DNA from: Albidovulum sp.
Lineage (GTDB): Bacteria; Pseudomonadota; Alphaproteobacteria; Rhodobacterales; Rhodobacteraceae
DNA length: 23,519 bases
Assembly (NCBI GenBank): GCA_030837785.1
Contig: JAUQYA010000009.1
Coordinates: 1 to 23,519 of the forward strand
Reading direction: 5' to 3'
Part shown: piece by piece, positions 1 through 7,721 of the stretch
Layout: the number at the start of each line of letters is the position of its first letter
Position numbering within the stretch: the first letter of the stretch is position 1
Notes under the pieces: model-generated
What the model was told of the DNA's origin: nothing
The model's input: only the letters and a program-made list of their open reading frames with translations
Database searches by the model: none
Made by a program: the position numbers and the translations under genes

Positions 1-127
1 GAAATCCTTCGGCGAGCGCATCGCCTCACGAGACCCCGACCGCCAGACCGCCGAAATCCATATCCGCATCGCTCTCATGAACCGCTTCAATGCTCTCGGC
101 ACCGCCGAGATCGAACGCATGGCATGA
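1..127 (+). CDS. IS5-like transposase, C-terminal end (partial)
   Basis: Reading frame 2 is open from the window edge to TGA at 125-127 and gives about 41 residues. They include the pattern FGERIASRDPDRQTAEIHIR and end in MNRFNALGTAEIERMA. This resembles the end of IS5-family DDE transposases, which typically finish with a GQRLxARDxDRQVAExQxR...LNxFTALG-type sequence. The catalytic DDE core lies outside the window, so activity cannot be judged. About 35 bases after the stop there is a sequence fitting an IS end (163-181). Assignment to IS5 rests on resemblance to the family C-terminus and is moderately sure. Confidence 0.62.
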   Translation, partial: KSFGERIASRDPDRQTAEIHIRIALMNRFNALGTAEIERMA

Positions 128-162
128 TATCAGCGGGGTAAGGGGCATCACGCCAAAACGCC

Positions 163-181
163 GAGTTCTGCAACAACGCCC
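163..181 (+). repeat. Probable right terminal inverted repeat of the IS5-like element
   Basis: On the minus strand this reads GGGCGTTGTTGCAGAACTC, close to the GGCnTTGTTG-type ends of IS903-group IS5 elements. It lies about 35 bases past the transposase stop, the expected place. The left end is outside the window, so the pairing cannot be confirmed. Confidence 0.5.
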
Positions 182-341
182 GTCCGTTGGACGAACTTAC
201 GTGTTGTCTTCCGTATTCGCCGCGTCGGGGGCAGAGATCGGCCGGCCTCCCTCTTGCCCGCCTAGTTCCCGGTGTCGCAGCAATCAATGCATGCAGAAAA
301 TGACGCCACGTGATTGACGCATCGCAGGAGTCCGCCTAAGT
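182..341. other. Intergenic segment between IS end and TetR gene
   Basis: This 160-base stretch contains no convincing gene. A possible -35 (TTGACG, 314-319) lies 17 bases before a poor -10 match (TAAGTA, 337-342). AGGAG at 326-330 is an acceptable ribosome site for the ATG at 342. Confidence 0.4.
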
Positions 342-974
342 ATGTTTGTGACTACTCACTCACTAAAAAAACACCCCGTGCGCAAGTCAGCCGAGCTTCG
401 CAAGGCCGAGATCGTGGCCACCGTGCTCGACCTGGCCGACAGGATCGGGCCGGACCGGGTGACGACAGGCGCGGTCGCGTCGCGGATCGGCGTCACGCAG
501 GCGGCGCTGTTCCGGCACTTCCCGACCAAGGCCGCGCTGTGGCAGGCCGTGGCCGAGCATGTGGCCGAGGGGCTGGCAACGGCGTGGGAAGATGCATTGC
601 GCCTCGGAGACACCCCGATGGTCAGGTTGCGTGCACTGATTTCCGCACAGTTCGCGCAGATCGCTGCTACCCCTGCCCTTCCCATGCTGCTGTTTTCGCG
701 TGAGTTGAATGTCACCAACGCTGAGCTGCGCACCACCTTTCACGGCAGGCTCACGACCTTTCACGGCCTCCTGGCGATAGAGGTCGGAGCCGGGCAGAAA
801 GCCGGCGTGTTGCGCGGCGACATACCCGCAAACGATGCGGCGGTGCTGCTGACCTCGCTCGTGCAGGGCGTGGCGATCCGCTGGGCGCTCGGCGCCCGCG
901 ATTTCGACTTGCGAGCCGAGGGGCTGCGCCTGTTCGACGCGCAGTGCCGGCTTTTGGCTGCGGAAGGAGAATAG
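342..974 (+). CDS. TetR/AcrR-family transcriptional regulator
   Basis: A 210-residue protein with an N-terminal TetR DNA-binding domain. The helix-turn-helix is visible around residues 40-68 (VTTGAVASRIGVTQAALFRHFPTKAALW), followed by a helical ligand-binding domain. It lies 3 bases before the membrane fusion gene, so it is very likely the local repressor of the exporter operon. The start is uncertain. ATG 342 has AGGAG 11 bases upstream, but a palindrome GTGACTACTCAC (348-359) falls just after it and would encode the odd MFVTTHSLKKHP leader. GTG at 378 (VRKSAELRKAEIV) matches typical TetR starts better but has no clear ribosome site. The ligand is unknown. It is related in sequence style to the second TetR at 19524-20183. 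Confidence 0.9.
   Translation: MFVTTHSLKKHPVRKSAELRKAEIVATVLDLADRIGPDRVTTGAVASRIGVTQAALFRHFPTKAALWQAVAEHVAEGLATAWEDALRLGDTPMVRLRALISAQFAQIAATPALPMLLFSRELNVTNAELRTTFHGRLTTFHGLLAIEVGAGQKAGVLRGDIPANDAAVLLTSLVQGVAIRWALGARDFDLRAEGLRLFDAQCRLLAAEGE
348..359. promoter_or_regulatory. Candidate TetR operator GTGACTACTCAC
   Basis: Imperfect palindrome with half-sites GTGA and TCAC separated by four bases. It sits at the start of the TetR gene, where an autoregulatory operator would be expected. On the opposite strand it reads GTGAGTAGTCAC, matching 10 of 12 bases of the site at 16871-16882. Function is inferred from position and similarity only. Confidence 0.45.
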
Positions 975-977
975 ACG

Positions 978-2123
978 ATGCGGCGCATCTGGCTATCGGG
1001 TATTCTTCTAGCGGCGGCTGTCACTGTCGGCTTTCTGTTCTTCACCGAACGCCCGCTGACGGTGGCGGTCGTTCAGCCCGAACATGATGTGGACCTTCGT
1101 ATCTACGGGCTCGGCACTGTCGAGGCGCGGATACTCAGCCGTGTCGGCTTCGAGGTGGGCGCTGCCTTGACCTCGCTGGCCGCCGATGTCGGCGACCGCG
1201 TGGCCAGGGGGCAGGAACTGGCCGTCCTCCACTCTGCCGAGCAGGAAGCGCGCGTTGCCCGCGCGGGTGCAGCGGTGGCGGCCAATGAGGCCAATCTTGC
1301 CAAGGCCGCCGCAGCCGTGATGCGCGCCCATGCCGTTCTGGCCGAGCGTGAGGCGGCGAACCGCCGCCAGCAAGGGTTGGTGCAGCGTGATATCGCGTCG
1401 GTCCAGCGCGCCGAGGAAACGCAGCGCGATGCGGACGTGGCCCGCGCCGATCTGGCGGTGGCCGAGGCTGATATGGCCGTGATCCGGGCGCAGGGCCTTG
1501 ATGCGGCCGCGGCCCTGCGGCAGGAGGAAGCCCTTCTCGGCCATCACCGGCTGCTCGCGCCCTATGACGCACTGATCGTCACCCGCCATGCCGAGCCGGG
1601 CACGGTGGTGAAGGCCGGCGATGCGATCTTCACCCTGATCGACCCGGCCACCATCTGGATTCAGGCCTATGTCGATGAAGAGCGCGCCGGGCAGCTGGCA
1701 CTTGGCCAGCCGGGCATGATCCGGCTGCGATCGCAGCCCTCGGTCGAATTCCACGGCAGCATCGCCCGCATCGGCGTTGAGAGCGACCGCGTGAACGAAG
1801 AACGCCGCGTCTGGCTGACCTGCGCCGACTGCCCGGCCCAGATGTTCCTGGGCGAACAGGCCGAAGTGCGCATCCTGACCGGCACACGCGCGAGCGCGCT
1901 GATGGTGCCGGAGGTCGCGATCACCGGCTTTGACGGCCATCACGGCACGGTCTGGGTGGTGCAGGACGGTCGCCTTGCCCGCGCGGCGCTGACCTTCGGC
2001 GCCCGCGACGACCGCGGCCGGGTCGAGGTCACCGGCGCCCTGCCCGAAGGTGCCGCCATCGTCGCCCGCCCGCCCGGCGGTGCCACCGAAGGCCGCCGCG
2101 CGCGCATCGGCGAGGCGCCATGA
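978..2123 (+). CDS. Periplasmic adaptor (HlyD/MacA-like membrane fusion protein) of an ABC exporter
   Basis: A 381-residue protein with one N-terminal membrane segment (about residues 4-22) and the rest periplasmic. The barrel-sandwich half-motifs surround a long Ala/Glu/Arg-rich coiled-coil hairpin (about 90-190). A second lipoyl-like half follows (LLAPYDALIVTRHAEPGTVVKAGDAIF), then a beta-barrel segment (IWIQAYVDEERAG). It should bridge the ABC permease to an outer-membrane channel, which is not encoded here. AAGGAGA lies about 9 bases before the ATG, which is 3 bases after the TetR stop. Its last four bases overlap the permease start (ATGA), indicating tight coupling. Among ABC-linked adaptors it looks like MacA/DevB. 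The substrate is not predictable from sequence. Confidence 0.88.
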   Translation: MRRIWLSGILLAAAVTVGFLFFTERPLTVAVVQPEHDVDLRIYGLGTVEARILSRVGFEVGAALTSLAADVGDRVARGQELAVLHSAEQEARVARAGAAVAANEANLAKAAAAVMRAHAVLAEREAANRRQQGLVQRDIASVQRAEETQRDADVARADLAVAEADMAVIRAQGLDAAAALRQEEALLGHHRLLAPYDALIVTRHAEPGTVVKAGDAIFTLIDPATIWIQAYVDEERAGQLALGQPGMIRLRSQPSVEFHGSIARIGVESDRVNEERRVWLTCADCPAQMFLGEQAEVRILTGTRASALMVPEVAITGFDGHHGTVWVVQDGRLARAALTFGARDDRGRVEVTGALPEGAAIVARPPGGATEGRRARIGEAP

Positions 2124-3253
2124 ACCTCGCGCTCAAGGACATCCGCCACGGGTTGTTCCGCTTCGTGCTGACCTGTTTCGGGCTGGGGCTCTTGATGACG
2201 GTCGTGCTGGCGATGATCGGCATCTATAACGGCCTCGTCTCGGACGCGCTGGCGGTGGTGAAGGCACCGGCGGTGGATATCTGGGTGGTCGAGGCCGGCA
2301 CCAGGGGGCCGTTCGCGGAGGCGTCGAGCATTCCCGCCGACACGCGCGACGCGGTGGCGCGGATGCCCGGCGTGGCCGAGGTCGGCGCAGTCAACTATCA
2401 GAACGTCGAGGCGCCCCATGGCGGGCAGACGCTGCGCCTTTATGTCATCGGCTACGAGCCGGGTCGCCCCGGCGGGCCGCTTGCCATCGTCGAGGGGCGC
2501 GGCATCGGTGCCAGCCATTTCGAGGTGGTCGCCGACCGCAAGACCGGCCTTCGGCCCGGCGAGACGATCCGGCTTGGCCGCAACCGCTTTGCCGTGGTCG
2601 GGCTGGTGGAAGGCGCGATGAATTCGGGCGGCGATCCGGCGGTCTATGTGACGCTGGCCGATGCGATGGCGCTTCAGACCGAACTGGACCCGGCGGCCCA
2701 GCGGGTGCAGGCGGCGCGCGGGGCTGTCTCCGTCAAATCCGCCTCGGTCGCCGCCGTGATTGCCCGCATGTCACCGGGGGCCGATATCGATCTTCTGACC
2801 GCGACCGTGCGCCAGTGGAAACACCTTGCCGCGATAACGCAAGGAGAGCAGGAGGAATTGCTGCTCGCCTCCGTGGTCGACAAGGCCCGCCGCCAGATCG
2901 GGCTGTTTCTCGGCATCCTGCTGTCGGTCAGCGCCGTGGTGATCGCGCTGATCATCTACACCATGACTATGGAGAAGCTGAAGCAGATCGCCACGCTGAA
3001 GCTGATCGGCGCACCCGACCGGACCATCATCGGGCTGATCGTACAGCAGGCGATGATCCTTGGTGCTTCAGGCTGGGGGATCGGGCTCATGCTGATCCTG
3101 ACGGTAAAGGACTATTTCCCCCGCCGCGTGGTGCTGGAGCCGTTCAACGTCATGGTCCTTGCCGGCATCATCGCCGCCGTCTGCCTTCTATCCTCGGCGC
3201 TTGGCGTGCGGGCGGCGATGAAGGTCGACCCGGCCACCGCGCTCGGGAGCTGA
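2120..3253 (+). CDS. ABC exporter permease, FtsX/MacB-like (DevC type)
   Basis: A 377-residue membrane protein with one N-terminal helix (about 12-36), a large periplasmic domain (about 40-255), then three C-terminal helices (about 258-282, 305-330, 343-365). This is the standard FtsX/MacB topology. The cytoplasmic loop MEKLKQIATLKLIGAPDRTI matches the coupling region of FtsX-type permeases, and the C-terminus ends in the usual MKVDPATALGS form. The start codon overlaps the end of the adaptor gene by four bases. The ATPase gene follows five bases after the stop. No ATPase domain is fused, unlike true MacB, so the system is closer to DevBCA. Substrate unknown. Confidence 0.88.
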   Translation: MNLALKDIRHGLFRFVLTCFGLGLLMTVVLAMIGIYNGLVSDALAVVKAPAVDIWVVEAGTRGPFAEASSIPADTRDAVARMPGVAEVGAVNYQNVEAPHGGQTLRLYVIGYEPGRPGGPLAIVEGRGIGASHFEVVADRKTGLRPGETIRLGRNRFAVVGLVEGAMNSGGDPAVYVTLADAMALQTELDPAAQRVQAARGAVSVKSASVAAVIARMSPGADIDLLTATVRQWKHLAAITQGEQEELLLASVVDKARRQIGLFLGILLSVSAVVIALIIYTMTMEKLKQIATLKLIGAPDRTIIGLIVQQAMILGASGWGIGLMLILTVKDYFPRRVVLEPFNVMVLAGIIAAVCLLSSALGVRAAMKVDPATALGS

Positions 3254-3258
3254 CCGAC

Positions 3259-3951
3259 ATGGCACTTGGCGACACCCTGATCGAGGTTACGAACGTGGCC
3301 AAGCATTTCGGCGAGGGCGAAACCCGCGTCGATGCCCTGCGCGCGGTCGATCTGACCGTGCGGGCCGGCGAGGTGATCGCGCTGCTCGGCCCGTCCGGGT
3401 CGGGCAAGACGACGCTGCTCAACGTCATCGGCTGCATCCTCGCCCCCTCGGCGGGCCGCGTGGTGCTGGACGGCGAGCCGGTCTTCGACGGCAAATGGCT
3501 GCGGCGCGACCTGAGGCGGCTGCGCCTCGACAAGATCGGCTTCATCTTCCAGAGCCACAACCTGCTGCCCTTCCTGACGGCGCAGGAGAATGTCGCGGTC
3601 GTGCTCGATCTTGCCGGCCGGCCCGCCGAGGAAGGCCGGGCACGGGCGCGCGAGTTGCTGGACTACCTGGAAGTCGGCCATCGCGCGATGGTCAAGCCGG
3701 CGCTGCTGTCGGGCGGCGAGGCGCAGCGCGTGGCAATTGCCCGCGCGCTCGCCAACCGCCCCCGGATCATCCTTGCCGACGAACCTACCGCGGCGCTCGA
3801 CGGCGCGCGCGCCGGGCTGGTGATGGACCTGATGCGCAAGCTCGCGGTCGAGCAGGAGGCCTGCATCGTTACCGTCACCCATGACGAAAAGATCTTCGAC
3901 CGCTTCGACCGACTGATCCACCTGCGCGACGGCCATCTGGTCAGTGCGTGA
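3259..3951 (+). CDS. ABC exporter ATP-binding protein (MacB/LolD/DevA-like)
   Basis: A 230-residue ATPase energising the permease encoded just upstream. Visible motifs are Walker A GPSGSGKTT (residues 44-52), a Q-loop (FIFQSHNLLPFLTAQENV), signature LSGGEAQR, Walker B IILADEPTAALD and the H-loop VTHDE. Length and the LLPFLTAQENV pattern fit the MacB/LolD/DevA group. The reading frame is open further upstream, but ATG 3259 is preferred. It carries GGGAG about 8 bases upstream, lies 5 bases after the permease stop, and gives a standard N-terminus (LIEVTNVAKHFGEGETRVDALR). Confidence 0.92.
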   Translation: MALGDTLIEVTNVAKHFGEGETRVDALRAVDLTVRAGEVIALLGPSGSGKTTLLNVIGCILAPSAGRVVLDGEPVFDGKWLRRDLRRLRLDKIGFIFQSHNLLPFLTAQENVAVVLDLAGRPAEEGRARARELLDYLEVGHRAMVKPALLSGGEAQRVAIARALANRPRIILADEPTAALDGARAGLVMDLMRKLAVEQEACIVTVTHDEKIFDRFDRLIHLRDGHLVSA

Positions 3952-3962
3952 CGGGCTTGCGG

Positions 3963-4003
3963 GGAGGCAGACATGACCACAAGACCCCGCACCCCGATCC
4001 TTG
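3963..4003 (+). repeat. Imperfect copy of the ribosome site and start of the gene at 4606
   Basis: GGAGGCAGACATGACCACAA (3963 onward) is nearly identical to the ribosome site and first codons at 4597 onward. The following bases (CCCCGCACCC against TCGCGCACCC) continue the match. The ATG at 3973 would start MTTRPRTPILAS, compared with MTTRSRTLTITA at 4606, and then runs on without resemblance through the start of the cytochrome gene. I read it as a decayed or duplicated gene start, not a working gene. Confidence 0.5.
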
Positions 4004-4049
4004 CCTCCGGCCCTGCAACTTCACCCGTCCTTGAAAAGGCAAAACCAAG

Positions 4050-4532
4050 ATGCAACCGACATCCTATTCCAGACCCCAGATCATCCTGCACTGGGTCATT
4101 GCAACCCTCGTCTTTTTCCAGATCCTCATGAATGAAGGCATCGTCGGGGCATGGGACGGGCGGATGGACGGCACGCTGCCGAACCAGCCGACGATCAATC
4201 CTCATGCCGTTGCCGGCGCGCTGCTCCTCGTTCTCGTTCTATGGCGGCTGGTGCTGCGTCGTCGGCGCGGCGTTCCGGGCCTGCCGGAAGGCGAGCACCC
4301 GGCCCTGAAGGCTCTGGCCACGGGCACGCATGTGGCCCTCAACCTCCTGCTGATCCTGATGGCGCTTTCCGGCATGGCCGCGTGGATTTCCGGCGTCGAG
4401 GCGATTGGCGAAGCCCATTCCATCGCGCGGCTGGCGCTGGTTCCGCTGGTCATCCTGCATATCCTCGCCGCACTTTACCATCATTTCTGGCTCAAGACCG
4501 ATGTGCTGCGGCGCATGCTTGGCAGCGCCTGA
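4050..4532 (+). CDS. Cytochrome b561-family membrane protein
   Basis: A 160-residue protein with four predicted membrane helices (about 10-27, 53-70, 95-114, 128-147). Histidines H14 (IILHW), H52 (INPHAVAG), H94 (GTHVALN) and H137 (VILHI) fit the four haem-ligating positions of bacterial YodB/CybB-type b561. Such proteins pass electrons between quinol and periplasmic acceptors or superoxide. The ribosome site is weak (AAGG about 10 bases upstream). It lies between the ABC exporter and the metal ATPase on the same strand, so it may supply redox chemistry to that system, but this is only context. Confidence 0.82.
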   Translation: MQPTSYSRPQIILHWVIATLVFFQILMNEGIVGAWDGRMDGTLPNQPTINPHAVAGALLLVLVLWRLVLRRRRGVPGLPEGEHPALKALATGTHVALNLLLILMALSGMAAWISGVEAIGEAHSIARLALVPLVILHILAALYHHFWLKTDVLRRMLGSA

Positions 4533-4605
4533 CACATCGTAGCCCGTAACCCATGGACGGCCAGGCCACACGCGCCCCGCCGATCCGCAAACCCCGGAGG
4601 CAGAC

Positions 4606-4983
4606 ATGACGACAAGATCGCGCACCCTGACCATTACCGCCGCCGTGGCGACGGTCTTTGGCCTCCTGACCATCCTGTCGGGCAGTCGCGCCCTGTTCGG
4701 CGGCGTGGAGATGGGTGCAGCGGTGCCCTTCGTGCTGTGGTTCAACTTCCTTGCCGGGTTCGCCTATGTTCTGGCTGGAATCGGCCTGTGGCTCGGCGCA
4801 CGATGGGCGCCGATGCTGTCGCTGGGCATTGCGCTGGCGACAGTGGTGGTCTTCGCGGCCTTTCTGTGGCATGTGGTCTCGGGTGGCGCCTGGGAGGCGC
4901 GCACCGTGGGCGCGATGATCCTGCGCACCAGCGTCTGGATGGTGATTGCCGCGCTTGCCTTTCGCGGCCGCCGCGCCCACTGA
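4606..4983 (+). CDS. Small four-helix membrane protein, unknown function
   Basis: A 125-residue hydrophobic protein with about four membrane segments (residues 8-24, 38-61, 68-90, 103-120) and a basic C-terminus (FRGRRAH). GGAGG lies five bases before the ATG, which is a strong start. I do not recognise a named family or metal-binding motif. It lies between the b561 gene and the P1B ATPase gene on the same strand (about 70 bases before the latter). It is most likely cotranscribed and might be an accessory subunit of either neighbour. A near-copy of its start occurs at 3963. Confidence 0.75.
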   Translation: MTTRSRTLTITAAVATVFGLLTILSGSRALFGGVEMGAAVPFVLWFNFLAGFAYVLAGIGLWLGARWAPMLSLGIALATVVVFAAFLWHVVSGGAWEARTVGAMILRTSVWMVIAALAFRGRRAH

Positions 4984-5053
4984 TCAAGGCGTAAACCCAA
5001 GCCAGCCAGCGACAGCGGCCCCATACCGCAGCCGCGCCAGCCAGGACCGTGAC

Positions 5054-6991
5054 ATGACCAAATCCTCTTCCATCGACCTGTCCTTGGCCCTTTCGCTGGC
5101 CACCGTGCTGGGCCTCGCAATGGCGGCTGCCGGGCGGTGGCTGCCGGGCGAGGCATGGGCGCCCATTGAACTTCCGGGTCTGGTGCTGGTCTATCTCGCG
5201 GGTGGCCTGCCGACCGGCTGGCGCGCGCTTTCGACCTTGTGGCGCGAGCGGGTGCTGGACATCGACCTGCTGATGATCGCCGCCGCCATTGCCGCCGCCG
5301 TGGTCGGCGCCCCGTTCGAGGGTGCGGTGCTGCTGACGCTGTTCAGCATCTCGACCACGCTGGAGGAACGTGCGCTTGGCCGGGCACGGCGGGCCATCGA
5401 GGCGCTGATGGCGCTGCGCCCCGAGACCGCCTTGCGCAAGACCGCCGGCGGCGTCGAGGAGGTTGCGGCAGCAGCACTCGCCGTCGGCGACGTGGTGGTG
5501 CTGCGCCCCGGTGCCCGGGTGCCCAGCGATGGCGTCGTCGTCACCGGGCGCGGCGGCATCGACGAGGCTAATATCACCGGCGAATCCATGCCCGTGTCGA
5601 AAGAGGCCGGGGCGCAGGTCTTTGAGGCCACGATCAATCTGGACGGCGTGCTGGAGGTTTCGATCTCCCGCCCCGTCAGCGACAGCACCATCGCCCGCAT
5701 GATCCGGCTGGTGACCGCGGCGCAGGCCGCCCGCGCCCCGTCCGAGCGGTTCAGCGAATGGTTCGGGCAACGCTACACGGTCGCCGTCATGGCGGGCGCG
5801 TTGCTCGCCTTCGCCGCCTTCTATTTCCTGGGACACGACTGGGAACAGGCGCTTTACCGGGCTGCGACATTGCTGGTCGCGGCCAGCCCCTGCGCCATCG
5901 TCATCTCGGTTCCCGCCGCCATCCTGTCGGCGCTGTCGGCGGCGGCGCGCGGCGGTGTGTTGTTCAAGGGCGGCGGTGCGCTGGAAACGTTGGCCAGCGT
6001 CGATACCTTCGCCTTTGACAAGACCGGCACGCTGACCACAGGTCGCGCCTCGGTGACGCAGCTTGTCGCGCTGGACGGCGATCAGGACGGCTTCCTGTCG
6101 CTGCTTTCGGGGCTTGAGGCGCATTCCGAACACCATATCGCCGCCGCCATCCACCGCGAGGCCGTGGCCCGCGGCTTGCAGCCGATCGAGGTGACGGATG
6201 TCAACGCAAGGCCTGGCATCGGCATCGAGGGGCGTGATGCCTCTGGCCCGGTCTGGGCTGGAAATCCCTATCTTGCGCAGGCGATGGGCGCTGCACTGGA
6301 TCACCCCGCCTTCCAAGTGCTGGCCGAAGGCACGGACACGGTGGTCTATCTGGGCCGCGGCGCGCAGGTGCTGGGTGCCGTCACCGTCGCCGATGCGCCG
6401 CGCGGCAGTTCGGCCCCGGCGCTGGCGGCTTTGCGCAAGGGGGGCGTGCGCCGCATCGTGATGATGACCGGCGACCGCCGCCCGGTCGCCCTGCGCATCG
6501 GCGCGCAGCTTGGCCTTGCCCCTGGCGAAATCCACGCCGAAATGCTGCCCGAGGACAAGGTTCGTGCGGTCGGCGCGCTGACCGACAGCGGCAAGGTCGC
6601 CTTTGTCGGCGACGGGGTGAACGATGCCGCCGCCCTTGCCCGCGCCGATGTCGGCATCGCCATGGGCGCGGCAGGGTCCGAGGTGGCGCTTCAGGCCGCC
6701 GATGTGGCGCTACTGTCCGAGGATATGGAGCGGCTGGCCGATGCGCAGCGCCTGTCGCGCCGCGCCTCACGGATCATCCGCCAGAACCTGACCTTCGCCA
6801 TCGGCGCCATGCTGGTGCTGATCGTCGGCGGGCTGTTCTTCGACCTGCCGCTGCCTCTGGTGGTGATCGGCCATGAAGGCGGCACGGTGCTGGTGGTGCT
6901 GAACGGGCTGCGCCTGCTGTCGGACCCGATCCGCCGGCCCAAGGCACCGGCGAGCGGACAGGCGCTGACGGGCGCCGCGCAGCCGGCCTGA
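5054..6991 (+). CDS. P1B-4-type heavy-metal P-type ATPase (Co/Fe/Zn class)
   Basis: A 645-residue inner-membrane metal exporter without an N-terminal metal-binding domain. Motifs: TGES about residue 175, SPC in the transport helix (C280), DKTGT phosphorylation site (D322), MTGDRRPVA, and the hinge GDGVNDAAALARADVGIAMG. The last helix carries HEGGT (H607). SPC together with HEGGT defines the P1B-4 group (CoaT, CtpD, PfeT, CzcP), whose substrates include Co2+, Fe2+ and Zn2+. The usual SEHP motif reads SEHH here. ATG 5054 is chosen (AGGA 7 bases upstream) over a longer in-frame start at 4946 that would overlap the previous gene. It is probably the last gene of the 342-6991 operon. Confidence 0.93.
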   Translation: MTKSSSIDLSLALSLATVLGLAMAAAGRWLPGEAWAPIELPGLVLVYLAGGLPTGWRALSTLWRERVLDIDLLMIAAAIAAAVVGAPFEGAVLLTLFSISTTLEERALGRARRAIEALMALRPETALRKTAGGVEEVAAAALAVGDVVVLRPGARVPSDGVVVTGRGGIDEANITGESMPVSKEAGAQVFEATINLDGVLEVSISRPVSDSTIARMIRLVTAAQAARAPSERFSEWFGQRYTVAVMAGALLAFAAFYFLGHDWEQALYRAATLLVAASPCAIVISVPAAILSALSAAARGGVLFKGGGALETLASVDTFAFDKTGTLTTGRASVTQLVALDGDQDGFLSLLSGLEAHSEHHIAAAIHREAVARGLQPIEVTDVNARPGIGIEGRDASGPVWAGNPYLAQAMGAALDHPAFQVLAEGTDTVVYLGRGAQVLGAVTVADAPRGSSAPALAALRKGGVRRIVMMTGDRRPVALRIGAQLGLAPGEIHAEMLPEDKVRAVGALTDSGKVAFVGDGVNDAAALARADVGIAMGAAGSEVALQAADVALLSEDMERLADAQRLSRRASRIIRQNLTFAIGAMLVLIVGGLFFDLPLPLVVIGHEGGTVLVVLNGLRLLSDPIRRPKAPASGQALTGAAQPA

Positions 6992-7002
6992 CCGGCGGGG
7001 CG

Positions 7003-7665
7003 TCACTCCCTGAAGGCGCGCTGATGGGGGAAATCGCCCCTTTGCAGATACGCTTCCTCCTCGGGCGTCGATCTGCGGCCAAAGGTGGCGTTGCGGTGCG
7101 GGTGGCGGCCAAAGCTGGCGATGACGCGGCGCACCTGCCCCGCCTGATCGACGAGCGAGGCATAGAGCGGCCGCAACGGCGCCGGCGCGCGGGCGGCAAT
7201 GTCGCGGCGCAGGGCGATCAGCCGGTCGATGCGGGCCAGATGGCCCGGCCCCTCGGCATGGCCCAGGGGCTGGGTGAAGGTGATCTGGAACCACGGCAGG
7301 CCAAGTGCCGCCCAGTCTCCGTTGTCCAGCCCCGCCAGCGCCTGCGCCAGGGCCGCCGGGTCTTGCGCATACGCCCGCGCGCTGCCCCGCCATAGCGAGC
7401 GCGGGAACTGGTCCAGCACCACGATCAGCGCCAGCCGGCCCTCGGGCGTTGCCGCCCAATGATCCAGCGCCCCCGCTGCGCCGCGTTCGGTCAGCGGGCC
7501 AAAGCGCGCCGCAATCGCACCGTCCGCGCCGCCATGCATCCGCCAGCGCCACAGCTCGGCATGGCGGTCGGGGTCGATATCCGGCGCGCGGCCCTCGGGG
7601 AACCAGAAATCCAGAACCTCGCCGATCTGTCTGGCATCATTGCTATCGGTCATGTCATCCCCCAT
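7003..7665 (-). CDS. DUF924 family protein
   Basis: A 220-residue soluble protein. The opening VLDFWFPEG, the core LALIVVLDQFPRSLWRGSARAYAQD, and the region WFQITFTQPLGHAEG match the widespread DUF924 family (tetratricopeptide-like helical fold, biochemical role unknown). Two starts are possible: ATG 7665 (GGGGG seven bases upstream) and ATG 7653 (MTDSND, also after a G-run). It converges with the P1B-4 ATPase and follows the CPG ATPase on the same strand after about 56 bases. It looks like a housekeeping gene with no evident metal role, probably at a boundary of the metal cluster. Confidence 0.88.
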   Translation of the reverse strand: MGDDMTDSNDARQIGEVLDFWFPEGRAPDIDPDRHAELWRWRMHGGADGAIAARFGPLTERGAAGALDHWAATPEGRLALIVVLDQFPRSLWRGSARAYAQDPAALAQALAGLDNGDWAALGLPWFQITFTQPLGHAEGPGHLARIDRLIALRRDIAARAPAPLRPLYASLVDQAGQVRRVIASFGRHPHRNATFGRRSTPEEEAYLQRGDFPHQRAFRE

Positions 7666-7721
7666 GAAAACGCCCCCGCGCCAGGGGCACGGGAGCGGAT
7701 TTGCCGTGGCGGTGCAAGCGC

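Noticed and set aside
2815..3258. N-terminal extension of the ABC ATPase frame
   Set aside because: This part overlaps the permease gene and has no ATPase homology; ATG 3259 has a good ribosome site and family-like start.
4742..6535. 597-codon open frame on the minus strand
   Set aside because: It runs opposite the P1B-4 ATPase, which has all catalytic motifs; the minus-strand product is His/Arg/Gln-rich with no domain. GC-rich codon bias keeps the antisense frame open.
6982..6999. GCCGG/CCGGC hairpin after the P1B-4 ATPase as a terminator
   Set aside because: Only a five-base stem with no T-run; too weak in GC-rich DNA to call.
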